Positions 18,633 through 26,626 of a stretch of 38,440 nt of DNA are shown piece by piece. A model generated the notes under the pieces. It had not been told where the DNA came from. It saw only the letters and a program-made list of their open reading frames with translations, and did not search any database. The position numbers were made by a program, and so were the translations under genes. Position 1 is the first letter of the stretch; each line of letters begins with the position of its first letter. This stretch comes from Bdellovibrionales bacterium RIFOXYD1_FULL_55_31 (lineage in GTDB: Bacteria; Bdellovibrionota; UBA1018): positions 1-38,440 of the forward strand of contig MEQK01000202.1 in the NCBI GenBank assembly GCA_001770175.1, in the 5' to 3' direction.

Positions 18633-20156
18633 CTACTTCACCGTCGACAAAAGGGTCAGGACCGTGGGCCTGACTAGCTCAAGAAGCGGCTTCGGGTACA
18701 TTCCGCAAAACAGCAGCCCGGAAACCAGCGGCAACAGATATGCCTGTTCCCGAAGCGTGAGATCGCCGAAAACCCCCATTTCGACGCTGCTGTCGCCGAG
18801 GAAGATAAGCCTATACATGACAAACAGGTAGTAGGTCGCCAACAGGACTGCACAAACGGCCAAAATAACGGCGAGCGGGTGCCCCGGGTAACCGCCGATC
18901 AGAAGGAGCGAGTGTCCCACGAAGCCGCCCAGGCCAGGAAACCCAAGCAGCGAAGCGACGAAAATCCCCGAAATAACCGCCATCGTTGGAGCCCGGGTAG
19001 CAATTCCTCCAAGCGGCCGCGGGCCGCCATCCTCACGCATAAAAACGGAGTGTCCGGCACGATCGTTCAACAGCCCCGAAAAAAGCCCGAAGCCGGCTAG
19101 CCCAAGCCCGAGGACGAGTTGCTCGTACACCGCGCCGACGACACCGGCCGAATTCAGAGATCCGACGCCGAGCAGAACAAAGCCGACCTCGCCCACGCAG
19201 AGAAAGGCAAGTAGTAGGCGAAGATCCCGCTGCGCGACGGATGAAACACCACCAACGAAGAGATTAATCGCGCCGACGGCGACTATGATGCCTCCTGCCG
19301 CGAGAAGGCTCTCGGGAAACAAGGTGTAGGAAAGCCGCATGAAAATGTAGATCGCGACCGGAACGGTAACCGCCGAAAGAGCGACAAACACGGATGGTGG
19401 CGCTTCGCGCGCCGCGTGCGTGAACCAGCTGTGCAGCGGCCATATCGCGGCTCGAAATGCCAGGCCGGTCCCGATCAACGCGAACGCCACGACGGAGAGC
19501 GAGAACTCGTGACCAAGAATTTCAAAGCTCTTTCCAGTGAGCTTCGCGTTGGCGAGTTCACGAAGAGAAAAACTATGCGGATCAACGGAGTAGTAAACCA
19601 GAATCAGCGCCGCAAACAGAAGCGCGTTGCCGATCGAGGCGGCGACAATCGAGCGAAAGGCCGCGCCCTCGCGGCCGGGGCCACCCCAGATCCCGATCAA
19701 GAAATAGAACGGAAGCGCGCTCAGCGCCCAAAAAAAGAAAAGAAGAAAAAGGTCTTGGGCACAGGCGACGCCGAAGAATGCAGTCTGGAGAATAAGAAAG
19801 AGACCATACATCCCCCGCGCACCGACCTTCTGATTCCACTCGGATGCGATCAGAACGGGAAATATGATTGAGACAAGCAGAACAATGAGCGCGTTCAGAC
19901 CATCGACGCCCATGTCGTAGCTGATCGCGTAGGACCCGACCCATTCAAGAATCTCGATCGCCTGGAGATCCGCCGTTCCTCGCTGCATGGAAATAACCAG
20001 AACGAAACCACAGATGCTCGCGCCAAGGCTCGCGGAAAGAGCCATCCACCTCGCGACCATGTCGGAACGAACGCCCTTGATTCCCGGCAAGAAGGCCTGA
20101 AAAAGGGCTCCGACAAGCGGAAGCAGTACCATCGAAGAAATCAAATGATTATTCAC
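18633..20156 (-). CDS. NuoM-like subunit of set 2, pump residues replaced
   Basis: 507 residues, about 14 membrane segments. Family identity is clear from YFLIGIWGGPGREGA and the position-matched AIWPLHSW. Compared with set-1 NuoM, the broken-helix glutamate E150 is A144 (FFFWALSALPFYF), K239 is R235 (GLAFRAAIWPLHSW), K270 falls at P266 (SAVTVPVAIYIFMRL) and E412 is H415 (GGFVGHSLLLIGG). H242 is retained. The start is GTG at 20156, with GAGG about 8 nt upstream; it begins 10 nt after the nuoL2 stop. All four residues thought essential for proton transfer in NuoM are changed, although length and membrane layout are normal. Confidence 0.9.
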   Translation of the reverse strand: MNNHLISSMVLLPLVGALFQAFLPGIKGVRSDMVARWMALSASLGASICGFVLVISMQRGTADLQAIEILEWVGSYAISYDMGVDGLNALIVLLVSIIFPVLIASEWNQKVGARGMYGLFLILQTAFFGVACAQDLFLLFFFWALSALPFYFLIGIWGGPGREGAAFRSIVAASIGNALLFAALILVYYSVDPHSFSLRELANAKLTGKSFEILGHEFSLSVVAFALIGTGLAFRAAIWPLHSWFTHAAREAPPSVFVALSAVTVPVAIYIFMRLSYTLFPESLLAAGGIIVAVGAINLFVGGVSSVAQRDLRLLLAFLCVGEVGFVLLGVGSLNSAGVVGAVYEQLVLGLGLAGFGLFSGLLNDRAGHSVFMREDGGPRPLGGIATRAPTMAVISGIFVASLLGFPGLGGFVGHSLLLIGGYPGHPLAVILAVCAVLLATYYLFVMYRLIFLGDSSVEMGVFGDLTLREQAYLLPLVSGLLFCGMYPKPLLELVRPTVLTLLSTVK

Positions 20157-20166
20157 GTTCTTTTCC

Positions 20167-22107
20167 TCAACCCCTCATGAAATGTAACAACATGGCCATT
20201 CCCGACCCGATCCCGAACAGCAGATACCATTGGACATCGCCGTTCTGGATCAGCTGGAACACTTTGCCCGGGACCTGCACGACCCGTAAAACGGTCGCGT
20301 TTAATCGCTCCGAGAATTTATCGTCCGCGGCCGTGAACGCCGCGGCGGTATTGCGGATCAGCCGAACCGCCAGCGTACCGCCAAGTCGCCCCGCGAATTG
20401 TTCGCCGACCGCCCAATCGATAAAGCTCCCGGTCGCTCTCATGATCCCGAGAACCCAAAGACCAAAACGATCGACCCCGTATCCGGACGTAAGAAATGCG
20501 GAAAAACGCGGGAACGTCCTCGCCGCCTGCTGAAACAGATCCAATTTCCTGCCGCTCGTCCAATAGGCCGTCGCGAAAGCGACGGCCTGAATTCCCAGCA
20601 AAAGCCAGAGCGCCGACGATAGCGCTTCGCCGTCTCCGGCGCGGTCTCGCGCCGACGAGGACCCGAAAAGAATATCGAACAAGGATGCAAAGAGCCTGTC
20701 GGGGGCCTCAAAAACCGCCTCTCCGGAGGCCGTTCCGGTCCAAACAAGTCCGAGCGCAAGCACGATCAGAACGAATGGCGCGCTGATCGTGAACCACGAT
20801 GCATCACTGATGCTCTTCACCCGAAATGCATTCCAGGCGAGCTTCCAGCCGTGAAGAACAAAAAGAAAAAAGACGAATCCAGCCGCGAACTCAAGGGCGG
20901 ATGAGTCCCATACCGCAAGCCACCTCAGGATTCCGCCGGCGGACACGAAGCCCAGTACGCCCGTGGCGGCGGCCACGGCCGCGAAACAGGCCACCTTTAT
21001 CCAGTCTGACTTGGTTCCATTCGACGCGCCCTTGGGTCCCTTGACGTCGAACGCGGAAACGGCGATCGAGAAAGCGGCCGCCCCAAGAACGAGCCCGATG
21101 AGAACAGCCGTTGCCACCCACTGTCCGGAAAACGCGAGCGTAGAGAAAACAACAGAGAAGCCGGCCGAAATCCAAAGACTCAGCCCCTGTCGTCCTTGCG
21201 TCTGAAGGAACCCGGAGCCGATCGTGAAAAGAGCGGAGCCCAATGCCACCCATCCGAAGACCGGCAGGATCCCGACGCTTCTGAGCTGCGGCTCGAGCCG
21301 GATGAGGACGCCAAAAACCGCAAGCGCCGGAAAAACCTGATTCAGAACAACCCGGAGAACGGGAGGACTTCCCGAAGAGGTGATAATCCAGCCGGTCAGC
21401 GGAAAGGACTGAAGCTGAATAAAAAGTCCGGCGGCGAGAAGGCCCGCTCCGATCTCGTCTGAGGAACCGGGGAGCGCGGCCCAACTCTCCGCATTCGCCC
21501 AATCCAGGGGCGGGCGTGATCCGGCGAGAATGCATGCTCCGAGAACCGCCAGGAAGAGGCCCCACGACTTTTCCCAACCGAACCGCATCGCGACATTCGC
21601 TTCACCATCCGTGTCCCACCGCGATCCGAGCGAGACGAACCCTCCAAGAATAGCGAGACCGATTCCGACAAAAGACAGCCATGGCGTCATTGCTATCCAT
21701 GAAATCGAAACACCCACGGTTGAGATCGCAAACGCCGCTTTGTACCGCTCCGGCGAGGGCTCCTTTGCCAGAAGGCCGCGGTTAAGCAACACGATTCCCG
21801 ACAAGATAGTTGCAAGAGCCACCATCGTGAGCCCTAGCGGATCTTGTAAAACACCGACAGTAATGGCGCCCGGCTCGTCTCGCGGCAGAATCCAGCCGGT
21901 CAGCCATCGCTTTTCGTGAAGTCCTTCTTCAACAAGACTGCTCCAGCCAAGCGCAACCATGGCAAGGAGTCCGACAAGCAAAATCCCGATAATCCACGTA
22001 GCGTAATTCTGGCGCCGCTTTCCGAAAACGAGAACAGCCAGGCCGGCCAGAAAAAGGATGAAAAGGTAAGACGCGAGAACGATGGGGGTTCCGTATAGAA
22101 GTTCCAT
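20167..22107 (-). CDS. NuoL-like subunit of set 2, strongly diverged
   Basis: 646 residues, the most diverged gene of set 2, recognised by position, membrane layout and its C-terminal lateral-helix region (GYGVDRFGLWVLGIMRATGS, then QNGDVQWYLLFG, matching set-1 QTGSIQVYAF). At the broken-helix glutamate of NuoL (E151 in set 1) it has SFVGIGLAILGG with G150. At K241 it has Q231 (FIQLQSFPLTGW). The conserved channel histidine is also missing (PPVLRVVLNQVF). The start ATG shares a base with the nuoK2 stop (TAATG). The arm-spanning helix is kept while the channel residues are not, so it probably still anchors the membrane arm. Confidence 0.85.
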   Translation of the reverse strand: MELLYGTPIVLASYLFILFLAGLAVLVFGKRRQNYATWIIGILLVGLLAMVALGWSSLVEEGLHEKRWLTGWILPRDEPGAITVGVLQDPLGLTMVALATILSGIVLLNRGLLAKEPSPERYKAAFAISTVGVSISWIAMTPWLSFVGIGLAILGGFVSLGSRWDTDGEANVAMRFGWEKSWGLFLAVLGACILAGSRPPLDWANAESWAALPGSSDEIGAGLLAAGLFIQLQSFPLTGWIITSSGSPPVLRVVLNQVFPALAVFGVLIRLEPQLRSVGILPVFGWVALGSALFTIGSGFLQTQGRQGLSLWISAGFSVVFSTLAFSGQWVATAVLIGLVLGAAAFSIAVSAFDVKGPKGASNGTKSDWIKVACFAAVAAATGVLGFVSAGGILRWLAVWDSSALEFAAGFVFFLFVLHGWKLAWNAFRVKSISDASWFTISAPFVLIVLALGLVWTGTASGEAVFEAPDRLFASLFDILFGSSSARDRAGDGEALSSALWLLLGIQAVAFATAYWTSGRKLDLFQQAARTFPRFSAFLTSGYGVDRFGLWVLGIMRATGSFIDWAVGEQFAGRLGGTLAVRLIRNTAAAFTAADDKFSERLNATVLRVVQVPGKVFQLIQNGDVQWYLLFGIGSGMAMLLHFMRG

Positions 22108-22397
22108 TATTGTTTCAAGATCCGCAATCCATCAACTTTTCCCTGCCCTCGCAGGTAAAACTGACGAATAGCAAGCGCGTACCCGCCCACGAGCTGCGCG
22201 ATCCCTCCGAATGTAATGAAAAGCCCGAATATATGTCCCTCTGGCCTTGCTCCAGATGAAATTCCAGCCAGAACAAAGATCATGGTCGCCCCCATGATCA
22301 GCAGTTGACCGCCAATCAAGAGCCCAAGGAAAGTTCTGCGAGAGATAATGCAGACAAGGCCCATCGCGCCGATAACACCGGCGACCGCCATGATCAT
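22107..22397 (-). CDS. NuoK-like subunit of set 2, both key glutamates are Gln
   Basis: 96 residues, three membrane helices, aligns without gaps to set-1 NuoK in both functional helices. The two glutamates that are hallmarks of NuoK are replaced by glutamine: E38 by Q31 (RRTFLGLLIGGQLLIMGA) and E74 by Q68 (FITFGGIAQLVGGYALAI). In E. coli, loss of the first of these (E36) severely impairs proton pumping and energy-coupled activity. The start ATG overlaps the nuoJ2 stop as ATGA, with AAGGGGGG upstream. These are the cleanest substitutions of the whole set and preserve size and shape while removing charge. Confidence 0.93.
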   Translation of the reverse strand: MIMAVAGVIGAMGLVCIISRRTFLGLLIGGQLLIMGATMIFVLAGISSGARPEGHIFGLFITFGGIAQLVGGYALAIRQFYLRGQGKVDGLRILKQ

Positions 22398-22942
22398 GCG
22401 CGCCCCCTTTTCTGCTCGCCGGGTTTTCGCGACTTGTCCACGACATCGTCCTGTCCGGTTTGCGGTCTCGCGATCACGCCTCCTCCAACCAGCACGGTGA
22501 ACAGCGTCAAAGCGAGGACTTCGAGCGAAAGAAAATGCTCTTCCGAGATCTTCTTCCCCAGGCTGCCCAAATCATTTCCGTCTCGCGGAATAACAAGCAT
22601 ATTTTCCGGCAATGTTCCCGCGCCAAGCCAGATCACCGCCGCAAAAGCCAGACCCAAACCGAGTGACGCCCAGAAAATCAGCCCCGTGCGCCTACTTTCG
22701 GAATTTCCGCTCCCAGCCCCGTACTCGCCGAACATGACGGAAAAGAAAACGAAAGAGATGGAGACCATCGTCGAGACGATCCACTGAATAACCGCAAGGA
22801 GCTCCGCGCCAAGCGTCAGATAAATCGCGCCAATGCCGAGCCCCGCCACCCAAAGCGAAAGAACCCCCAGACGTAGCCCTCCGGCGAATGTCGCCACCAA
22901 TCCGCCGGCCACCGTTACAAACGCGAATGCCCAGTGAATCAT
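22394..22942 (-). CDS. NuoJ-like subunit of set 2, pi-bulge motif lost
   Basis: 182 residues, five membrane helices. The third helix reads AVIQWIVSTMVSISFVFFSV against LIYAGAILVLFIFVIMLLN in set 1. The conserved tyrosine (Y62) becomes S57, and the pi-bulge glycine (G64) becomes M59. In working complex I this bulge rotates to open the proton path from the quinone chamber. Start and stop both overlap neighbours by ATGA (nuoI2 before, nuoK2 after). Identity rests on position, size and the QW/VMF alignment; sequence similarity to set 1 is otherwise low. Confidence 0.87.
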   Translation of the reverse strand: MIHWAFAFVTVAGGLVATFAGGLRLGVLSLWVAGLGIGAIYLTLGAELLAVIQWIVSTMVSISFVFFSVMFGEYGAGSGNSESRRTGLIFWASLGLGLAFAAVIWLGAGTLPENMLVIPRDGNDLGSLGKKISEEHFLSLEVLALTLFTVLVGGGVIARPQTGQDDVVDKSRKPGEQKRGRA

Positions 22943-23475
22943 AGGATCACCCTGTCATCCTCGATCTGCTGCCGCAGCTTTGCCCATTTTAGCCGCTGCT
23001 CGGGGGTGACCCAACCGCGCCCGAAACTCGCTACCAGCTCGGGGAGCTCGTAAACAGCTCCTTCAAAATTTTTGGTGTGTTTCAGAGAGGCGGGCTGGCA
23101 AACCTCCGCGCAGATACCGCAGAAAACGCACTTCGAAAAATCGATGTCGAAGACCGAAACCCAGATTTTGGTATCATCCGTCGCCGGCTCCGCCTCAACG
23201 CAGATACACTGGACGGGGCACTGCCGCTCGCATTCCTTGCATCCCGTGCAGCGCTCGATGTCGTTAACGAGAAAACCGCGGCTCCTGGGCGGAAGATCGT
23301 CAGCAATTTTCGAAGAAATCGGGTCCGGATATTGTTCGGTCACCTCCTTGCTGAGCTCGCCCGACCCGAAAAGATACGGTATCGCCGTCAGGCAGGACCC
23401 CCATACCGAACGAATGCCCCAAAGGACGTCCCGAAGATAACCGAGAATGGTCGAAAAAACCGAACCTCTCATCAT
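22939..23475 (-). CDS. NuoI-like ferredoxin subunit of set 2, clusters intact
   Basis: Two-cluster ferredoxin-type subunit, 178 residues. All eight ligands are present: C76, C79, C82, C86 in CTGCKECERQCPVQC and C116, C119, C122, C126 in KCVFCGICAEVCQPASL. The last cysteine is followed by Gln instead of the usual Pro. The start at ATG 23475 is set by a perfect AGGAGGT 6 nt upstream; an upstream ATG at 23505 would overlap nuoH2. The C-terminal region (ELPELVASFGRGWVTPEQRL) is longer than in set 1. This subunit can evidently carry electrons. Since nuoE, nuoF and nuoG have no set-2 copies, its donor is unknown: a soluble ferredoxin, a shared NADH module, or another protein. Confidence 0.92.
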   Translation of the reverse strand: MMRGSVFSTILGYLRDVLWGIRSVWGSCLTAIPYLFGSGELSKEVTEQYPDPISSKIADDLPPRSRGFLVNDIERCTGCKECERQCPVQCICVEAEPATDDTKIWVSVFDIDFSKCVFCGICAEVCQPASLKHTKNFEGAVYELPELVASFGRGWVTPEQRLKWAKLRQQIEDDRVIL

Positions 23476-23481
23476 AGCGGG

Positions 23482-23488
23482 ACCTCCT
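23482..23488 (-). promoter_or_regulatory. Perfect ribosome-binding site of nuoI2
   Basis: Minus-strand AGGAGGT, fully complementary to the usual 16S tail, lies 6 nt before the ATG at 23475. It fixes the nuoI2 start and shows strong translation of this diverged gene set. Confidence 0.8.
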
Positions 23489-23489
23489 G

Positions 23490-24566
23490 TCACAACGCCC
23501 CCCATCCGGCCACAAGGCTCGCGCCAATCAGGGCAACCAGGGAAAACGGGCTTAAAACACGCCAGGCGAAATCCGTGACCTGGTCAACCCGGCTCCTTGG
23601 GTTCACCTTTGCTATCCAGGTCACGACGAGAACAAGTAAAAACGTCTTTGAAAGAAGCCAGCAAAGCTCAAAAATTTGCAACAGTCTCGGGCTATCCGCA
23701 TTACGGAGTTCGGTGGAGAGGCCAAACGGAAGCTCCCATCCTCCCAAGAAAAGAACGACCGCGATTACGGACCAAAGCAGAAAGCCATAAAACCGACCGA
23801 GACGAAAAACCGTGAGCTTTCTTCCGGAAAGGTGAGAGGAGACGCCTCCATGAATATCCGGCGCTGAAAACGCCGCATCCATCGGCGGTATTCCCAACAA
23901 AACGAGCCCGCTGATCACGAATACAAAAAATGCGATGAACTGAAACGGATTTGCCGCCGCCGTCCAAAGCAACGGCGAGGAGGATTGTGCCGCGGCTATT
24001 TCACTCCAACGAAAGCCCCCTGCGCGAATTCCGGCACAAAGAAGTGCTATCAGCGCCGGGAAGGCACCGGCCAGCGCCTGTGCGGCGACCCGGATCCCGC
24101 CAAACCAGCCCGGAACGGAGCCCTGGCTAAGCCCAAGAAACATCGTCCCCAACGCCAAGACGAGGGCGGACCAGAAGGGAAGAAACGCGCTCATGTCGGT
24201 ATCGACCAGAAGAAGCAGTGAACCGAGCGGAATCACCGCGACCGTGGAATAGAGCGCCATCGTGTGGACGAGAAGCCAAATCGCCTCGCGCCAGTTCCAG
24301 TCTCGCGACGCCTGCTTTTGAAGCAGCTTCAAAAGGTCGGCAACCGGTTGCAGAACGCCCGCGGGTCCAGCCCGATTTGGACCGACCCGCGCCTGAAAAT
24401 CCGCGCTCAGTTTGCGTTCAAGATAGCCCATAACTGCGCCACTCGGAACAATAACGAGGCAATAGATAAGCACAAGTCCACAAGCGGTCAGGAGCCACTG
24501 GGGCACGCTCTCAGCAAAACTGAAGCCCGAAATCCAGGGGTTTAGCCACATCGCCTGCGCGTTCAT
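23490..24566 (-). CDS. NuoH-like subunit of set 2, acidic loop stripped
   Basis: 358 residues, eight or nine membrane helices. The N-terminal loop is conserved (GYLERKLSADFQARVGPNRA, then GPAGVLQPVADLLKLLQK), so it is truly NuoH. The quinone-chamber and E-channel region is remodelled. E160 of set 1 is A168 (RVAAQALAGAFPAL). The stretch 206-262 keeps only two acidic residues (D230, D237) where set 1 has seven. The AETNR motif becomes GLVLLGIPP; the later EY and AEY glutamates fall at S244 and R258. The gene overlaps the nuoD2 stop as ATGA. These changes should abolish the acidic path from quinone to the antiporter subunits. Confidence 0.92.
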   Translation of the reverse strand: MNAQAMWLNPWISGFSFAESVPQWLLTACGLVLIYCLVIVPSGAVMGYLERKLSADFQARVGPNRAGPAGVLQPVADLLKLLQKQASRDWNWREAIWLLVHTMALYSTVAVIPLGSLLLLVDTDMSAFLPFWSALVLALGTMFLGLSQGSVPGWFGGIRVAAQALAGAFPALIALLCAGIRAGGFRWSEIAAAQSSSPLLWTAAANPFQFIAFFVFVISGLVLLGIPPMDAAFSAPDIHGGVSSHLSGRKLTVFRLGRFYGFLLWSVIAVVLFLGGWELPFGLSTELRNADSPRLLQIFELCWLLSKTFLLVLVVTWIAKVNPRSRVDQVTDFAWRVLSPFSLVALIGASLVAGWGAL

Positions 24567-25687
24567 CGATCCGCCTCCGCAACCCCAATATCCAAGGTCG
24601 CCAAGACCACCGGCAGGTCCTCGATTCTGATTCCACGCACCAGCTGCGGAAGAACGCTGAGCAACGCGAGAGAAGGGGGACGAAACTGAATTCGTTCCGG
24701 ATATGCGCCGCCATCCGATACCAGATGACAGCCAAGCAAGCCGCGCGAACTTTCGATTCGAATATAGGCCTCACCCCGCGGAACCTCGAAGCTCTCTTCC
24801 GGCTTCCGAAGCGCGAAGGGCCCGGAAGTAATCGCCTCGGCCGATTGTTTCAAAATTTCGACACTGGTCGAAATTTCCTGAAGCCGCAGCAAAAACCGGT
24901 GATTTGCGTCCCCCAGGTGTTGAGATTCGCGCCTTCCAACCGGAACTTCAAAATCCAGAAAATCATATCCTGAATAAGGATGTTCTTTTCTTACGTCGAA
25001 GGAAATGCCCGAGGCCCGCGCGTTAGGACCGGTCACGCCAAACGCCCTGGCCAATTCCGGGGCGATCGTCCCGATACCGCGAGTACGCTTTATGAAGGCG
25101 TGATTATACGTGAACAAATCATTGTACTCTTTGAGCCTGATGCGCAGGAGTTCACAAATTTCGAGAACCCGCTCAATGAAGCCTTCCGTTACATCCGCCT
25201 GCACACCCCCGAAACGAAGAAAGTTCAACGAAACCCGCGCGCCGGTCGCGAGCTCGAAAAGATCGAGAATTTTTTCGCGATCACGCAAGACGTAATGAAC
25301 CATCGTTTCCGAGCCGACCGCTCGCGCGACCCGAACGATATACCCCATGTGCGCGGATATTCGAGTCAACTCGGAAAGTATGACCCGGATACTCTGCGCA
25401 CGCGGCGGAACCGCGAGCGCCGCGATTTCCTCAACCGCAAGGCAAAGCGCAAGCTCTCCGAACAGAGCACCTTCGGGATCAAGGCGATCCGCATAGGGAA
25501 TGGCCGACCTCCAAAGCTGCCGCTCAAGTGCTTTTTCGAGGCCTCGATGAAGAAAACCCGTTTCAACCTCTCCGGCAACAATTAGCTCTCCATCCAATCG
25601 TAAGCGAAGCAACATCGGGCCCGGCAGCGAATGATCATACGGCCCGATCTCCCATTGAGTCAGATCTGTCTTGAGTGACTCAATCAT
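24563..25687 (-). CDS. NuoD-like subunit of set 2, quinone-site His/Tyr missing
   Basis: 374 residues, 49-kDa family: ETGFLHRGLEKALERQ, TYNHAFIKRTRGIG, GVTGPNARASGISFDVRKEH. The quinone-binding loop reads IGPYDHSLPGPMLLRLRL instead of the HPxxHG form. The catalytic His of set 1 (H35) is a proline or glycine-flanked position (P22/P24, depending on gaps), and the tyrosine Y84 is P71 (YADRLDPEGALF). It has no CxxC pairs, so it is not a NiFe hydrogenase. Start and stop both overlap neighbours by ATGA. It probably still packs on NuoB2; it is unlikely to reduce quinone in the standard way. Confidence 0.92.
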   Translation of the reverse strand: MIESLKTDLTQWEIGPYDHSLPGPMLLRLRLDGELIVAGEVETGFLHRGLEKALERQLWRSAIPYADRLDPEGALFGELALCLAVEEIAALAVPPRAQSIRVILSELTRISAHMGYIVRVARAVGSETMVHYVLRDREKILDLFELATGARVSLNFLRFGGVQADVTEGFIERVLEICELLRIRLKEYNDLFTYNHAFIKRTRGIGTIAPELARAFGVTGPNARASGISFDVRKEHPYSGYDFLDFEVPVGRRESQHLGDANHRFLLRLQEISTSVEILKQSAEAITSGPFALRKPEESFEVPRGEAYIRIESSRGLLGCHLVSDGGAYPERIQFRPPSLALLSVLPQLVRGIRIEDLPVVLATLDIGVAEADR

Positions 25688-26187
25688 CGGCAGGGGCCCC
25701 CTCTCGTTCCCTTGTCGCCATCAAATACGAAACTCTTGCGAAGCGGGAATCCTTTCCAGTGATTTGGCGCCGCCTTGGTGTGCTTCATGGAGACGCCGTT
25801 TTCATCGAGAAAGCGTATTCCAAAGAGCTCGGCGATTTCGCGTTCCTGCGGTTCGGCCATTCCCCAAACCCCGGCGAGAGATTGAAAATCGGTCCGTTCA
25901 GTCGGGGAGGTGAGCTCAACCGAACTCCTGAGGATCAGCCGCTCTTTCGTCCGGCTCGATCGAATGAAGTAAGTAAATACGAGCGCGTCCTCGAGTTGCA
26001 TGGCCGAGAGATTCTCAAGCCAGTCCAGCGCGATCGCGGGGTCGTTCTTCAGCGCCATACAAAGTTCGCGAAGTTTCTCGCTTTCGACCCAGAGACAAGT
26101 CTTGGCGCTGCGGCCAAATCGCTGCTTTTCCAGAATTGCGCCTGGAACGAGCTTATTTATTTTTTGTAGCAGCTCGTTCGGTTCCAC
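25684..26187 (-). CDS. NuoC-like subunit of set 2
   Basis: 167 residues, the 30-kDa family. The C-terminal signature is weaker but readable: VWGMAEPQEREIAELFGIRF and NHWKGFPLRKSFVF match the set-1 GANWAEREIFDMFGIKFAGH and VGHPLRKDFPL. The start is GTG at 26187, which overlaps the end of nuoB2 by 35 nt, with AGGA about 8 nt upstream; a shorter start is possible. It overlaps nuoD2 by ATGA. It supplies the NuoD2-docking part of the connecting module. Confidence 0.87.
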   Translation of the reverse strand: MEPNELLQKINKLVPGAILEKQRFGRSAKTCLWVESEKLRELCMALKNDPAIALDWLENLSAMQLEDALVFTYFIRSSRTKERLILRSSVELTSPTERTDFQSLAGVWGMAEPQEREIAELFGIRFLDENGVSMKHTKAAPNHWKGFPLRKSFVFDGDKGTRGGPCR

Positions 26188-26626
26188 GTAGTCTTTCCTG
26201 CAGGGCGATCAGCCCGTTCATGATTGCTTCGGGCCTGGGAGGGCAGCCCGGAATATAGACGTCCACGGGGATTACCCGGTCGGCCCCTGGGACAACCGAA
26301 TAACTCACATCCGGAGCAAAGGGCCCGCCGCAGTTCGCGCACGAGCCCACCGCCAAAACCAGTTTGGGGGCCAGCATCGAATCGTAAAGTTGCTTGAGAT
26401 ACGGCGCCGCCTTATATGAAATTGCGCCTGTGATAATGAGTAGATCCGACTGTCGGGGATCGACCTGGGGAAGACAGCCGAAACGTTCCAGATCATAACG
26501 ACAACCCAAGGTCGCCAAAAGTTCATTGGAACAACAGCTCGTGCCGGCCGAGATATACCAGAGAGACTGCGCTCGTGCCCAGTCGAGAACCTTTCCGACG
26601 GTGGAGAGATAAAGCTTTCCGTTCAT
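26153..26626 (-). CDS. NuoB-like subunit of set 2, N2 cluster ligands intact
   Basis: 157 residues. All four N2 ligands are present: C31 and C32 (AGTSCCSNELL), C96 (VGSCANCGGPF) and C128 (IPGCPPRPEAI). The [20 protein letters not shown] stretch is typical. The segment before it (RFGCLPQVDPRQ) differs from the set-1 [13 protein letters not shown]. It overlaps nuoA2 by ATGA. With NuoI2 this gives an unbroken three-cluster electron wire, in contrast to the degraded quinone and proton sites of the partner subunits. Confidence 0.93.
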   Translation of the reverse strand: MNGKLYLSTVGKVLDWARAQSLWYISAGTSCCSNELLATLGCRYDLERFGCLPQVDPRQSDLLIITGAISYKAAPYLKQLYDSMLAPKLVLAVGSCANCGGPFAPDVSYSVVPGADRVIPVDVYIPGCPPRPEAIMNGLIALQERLRGTERAATKNK

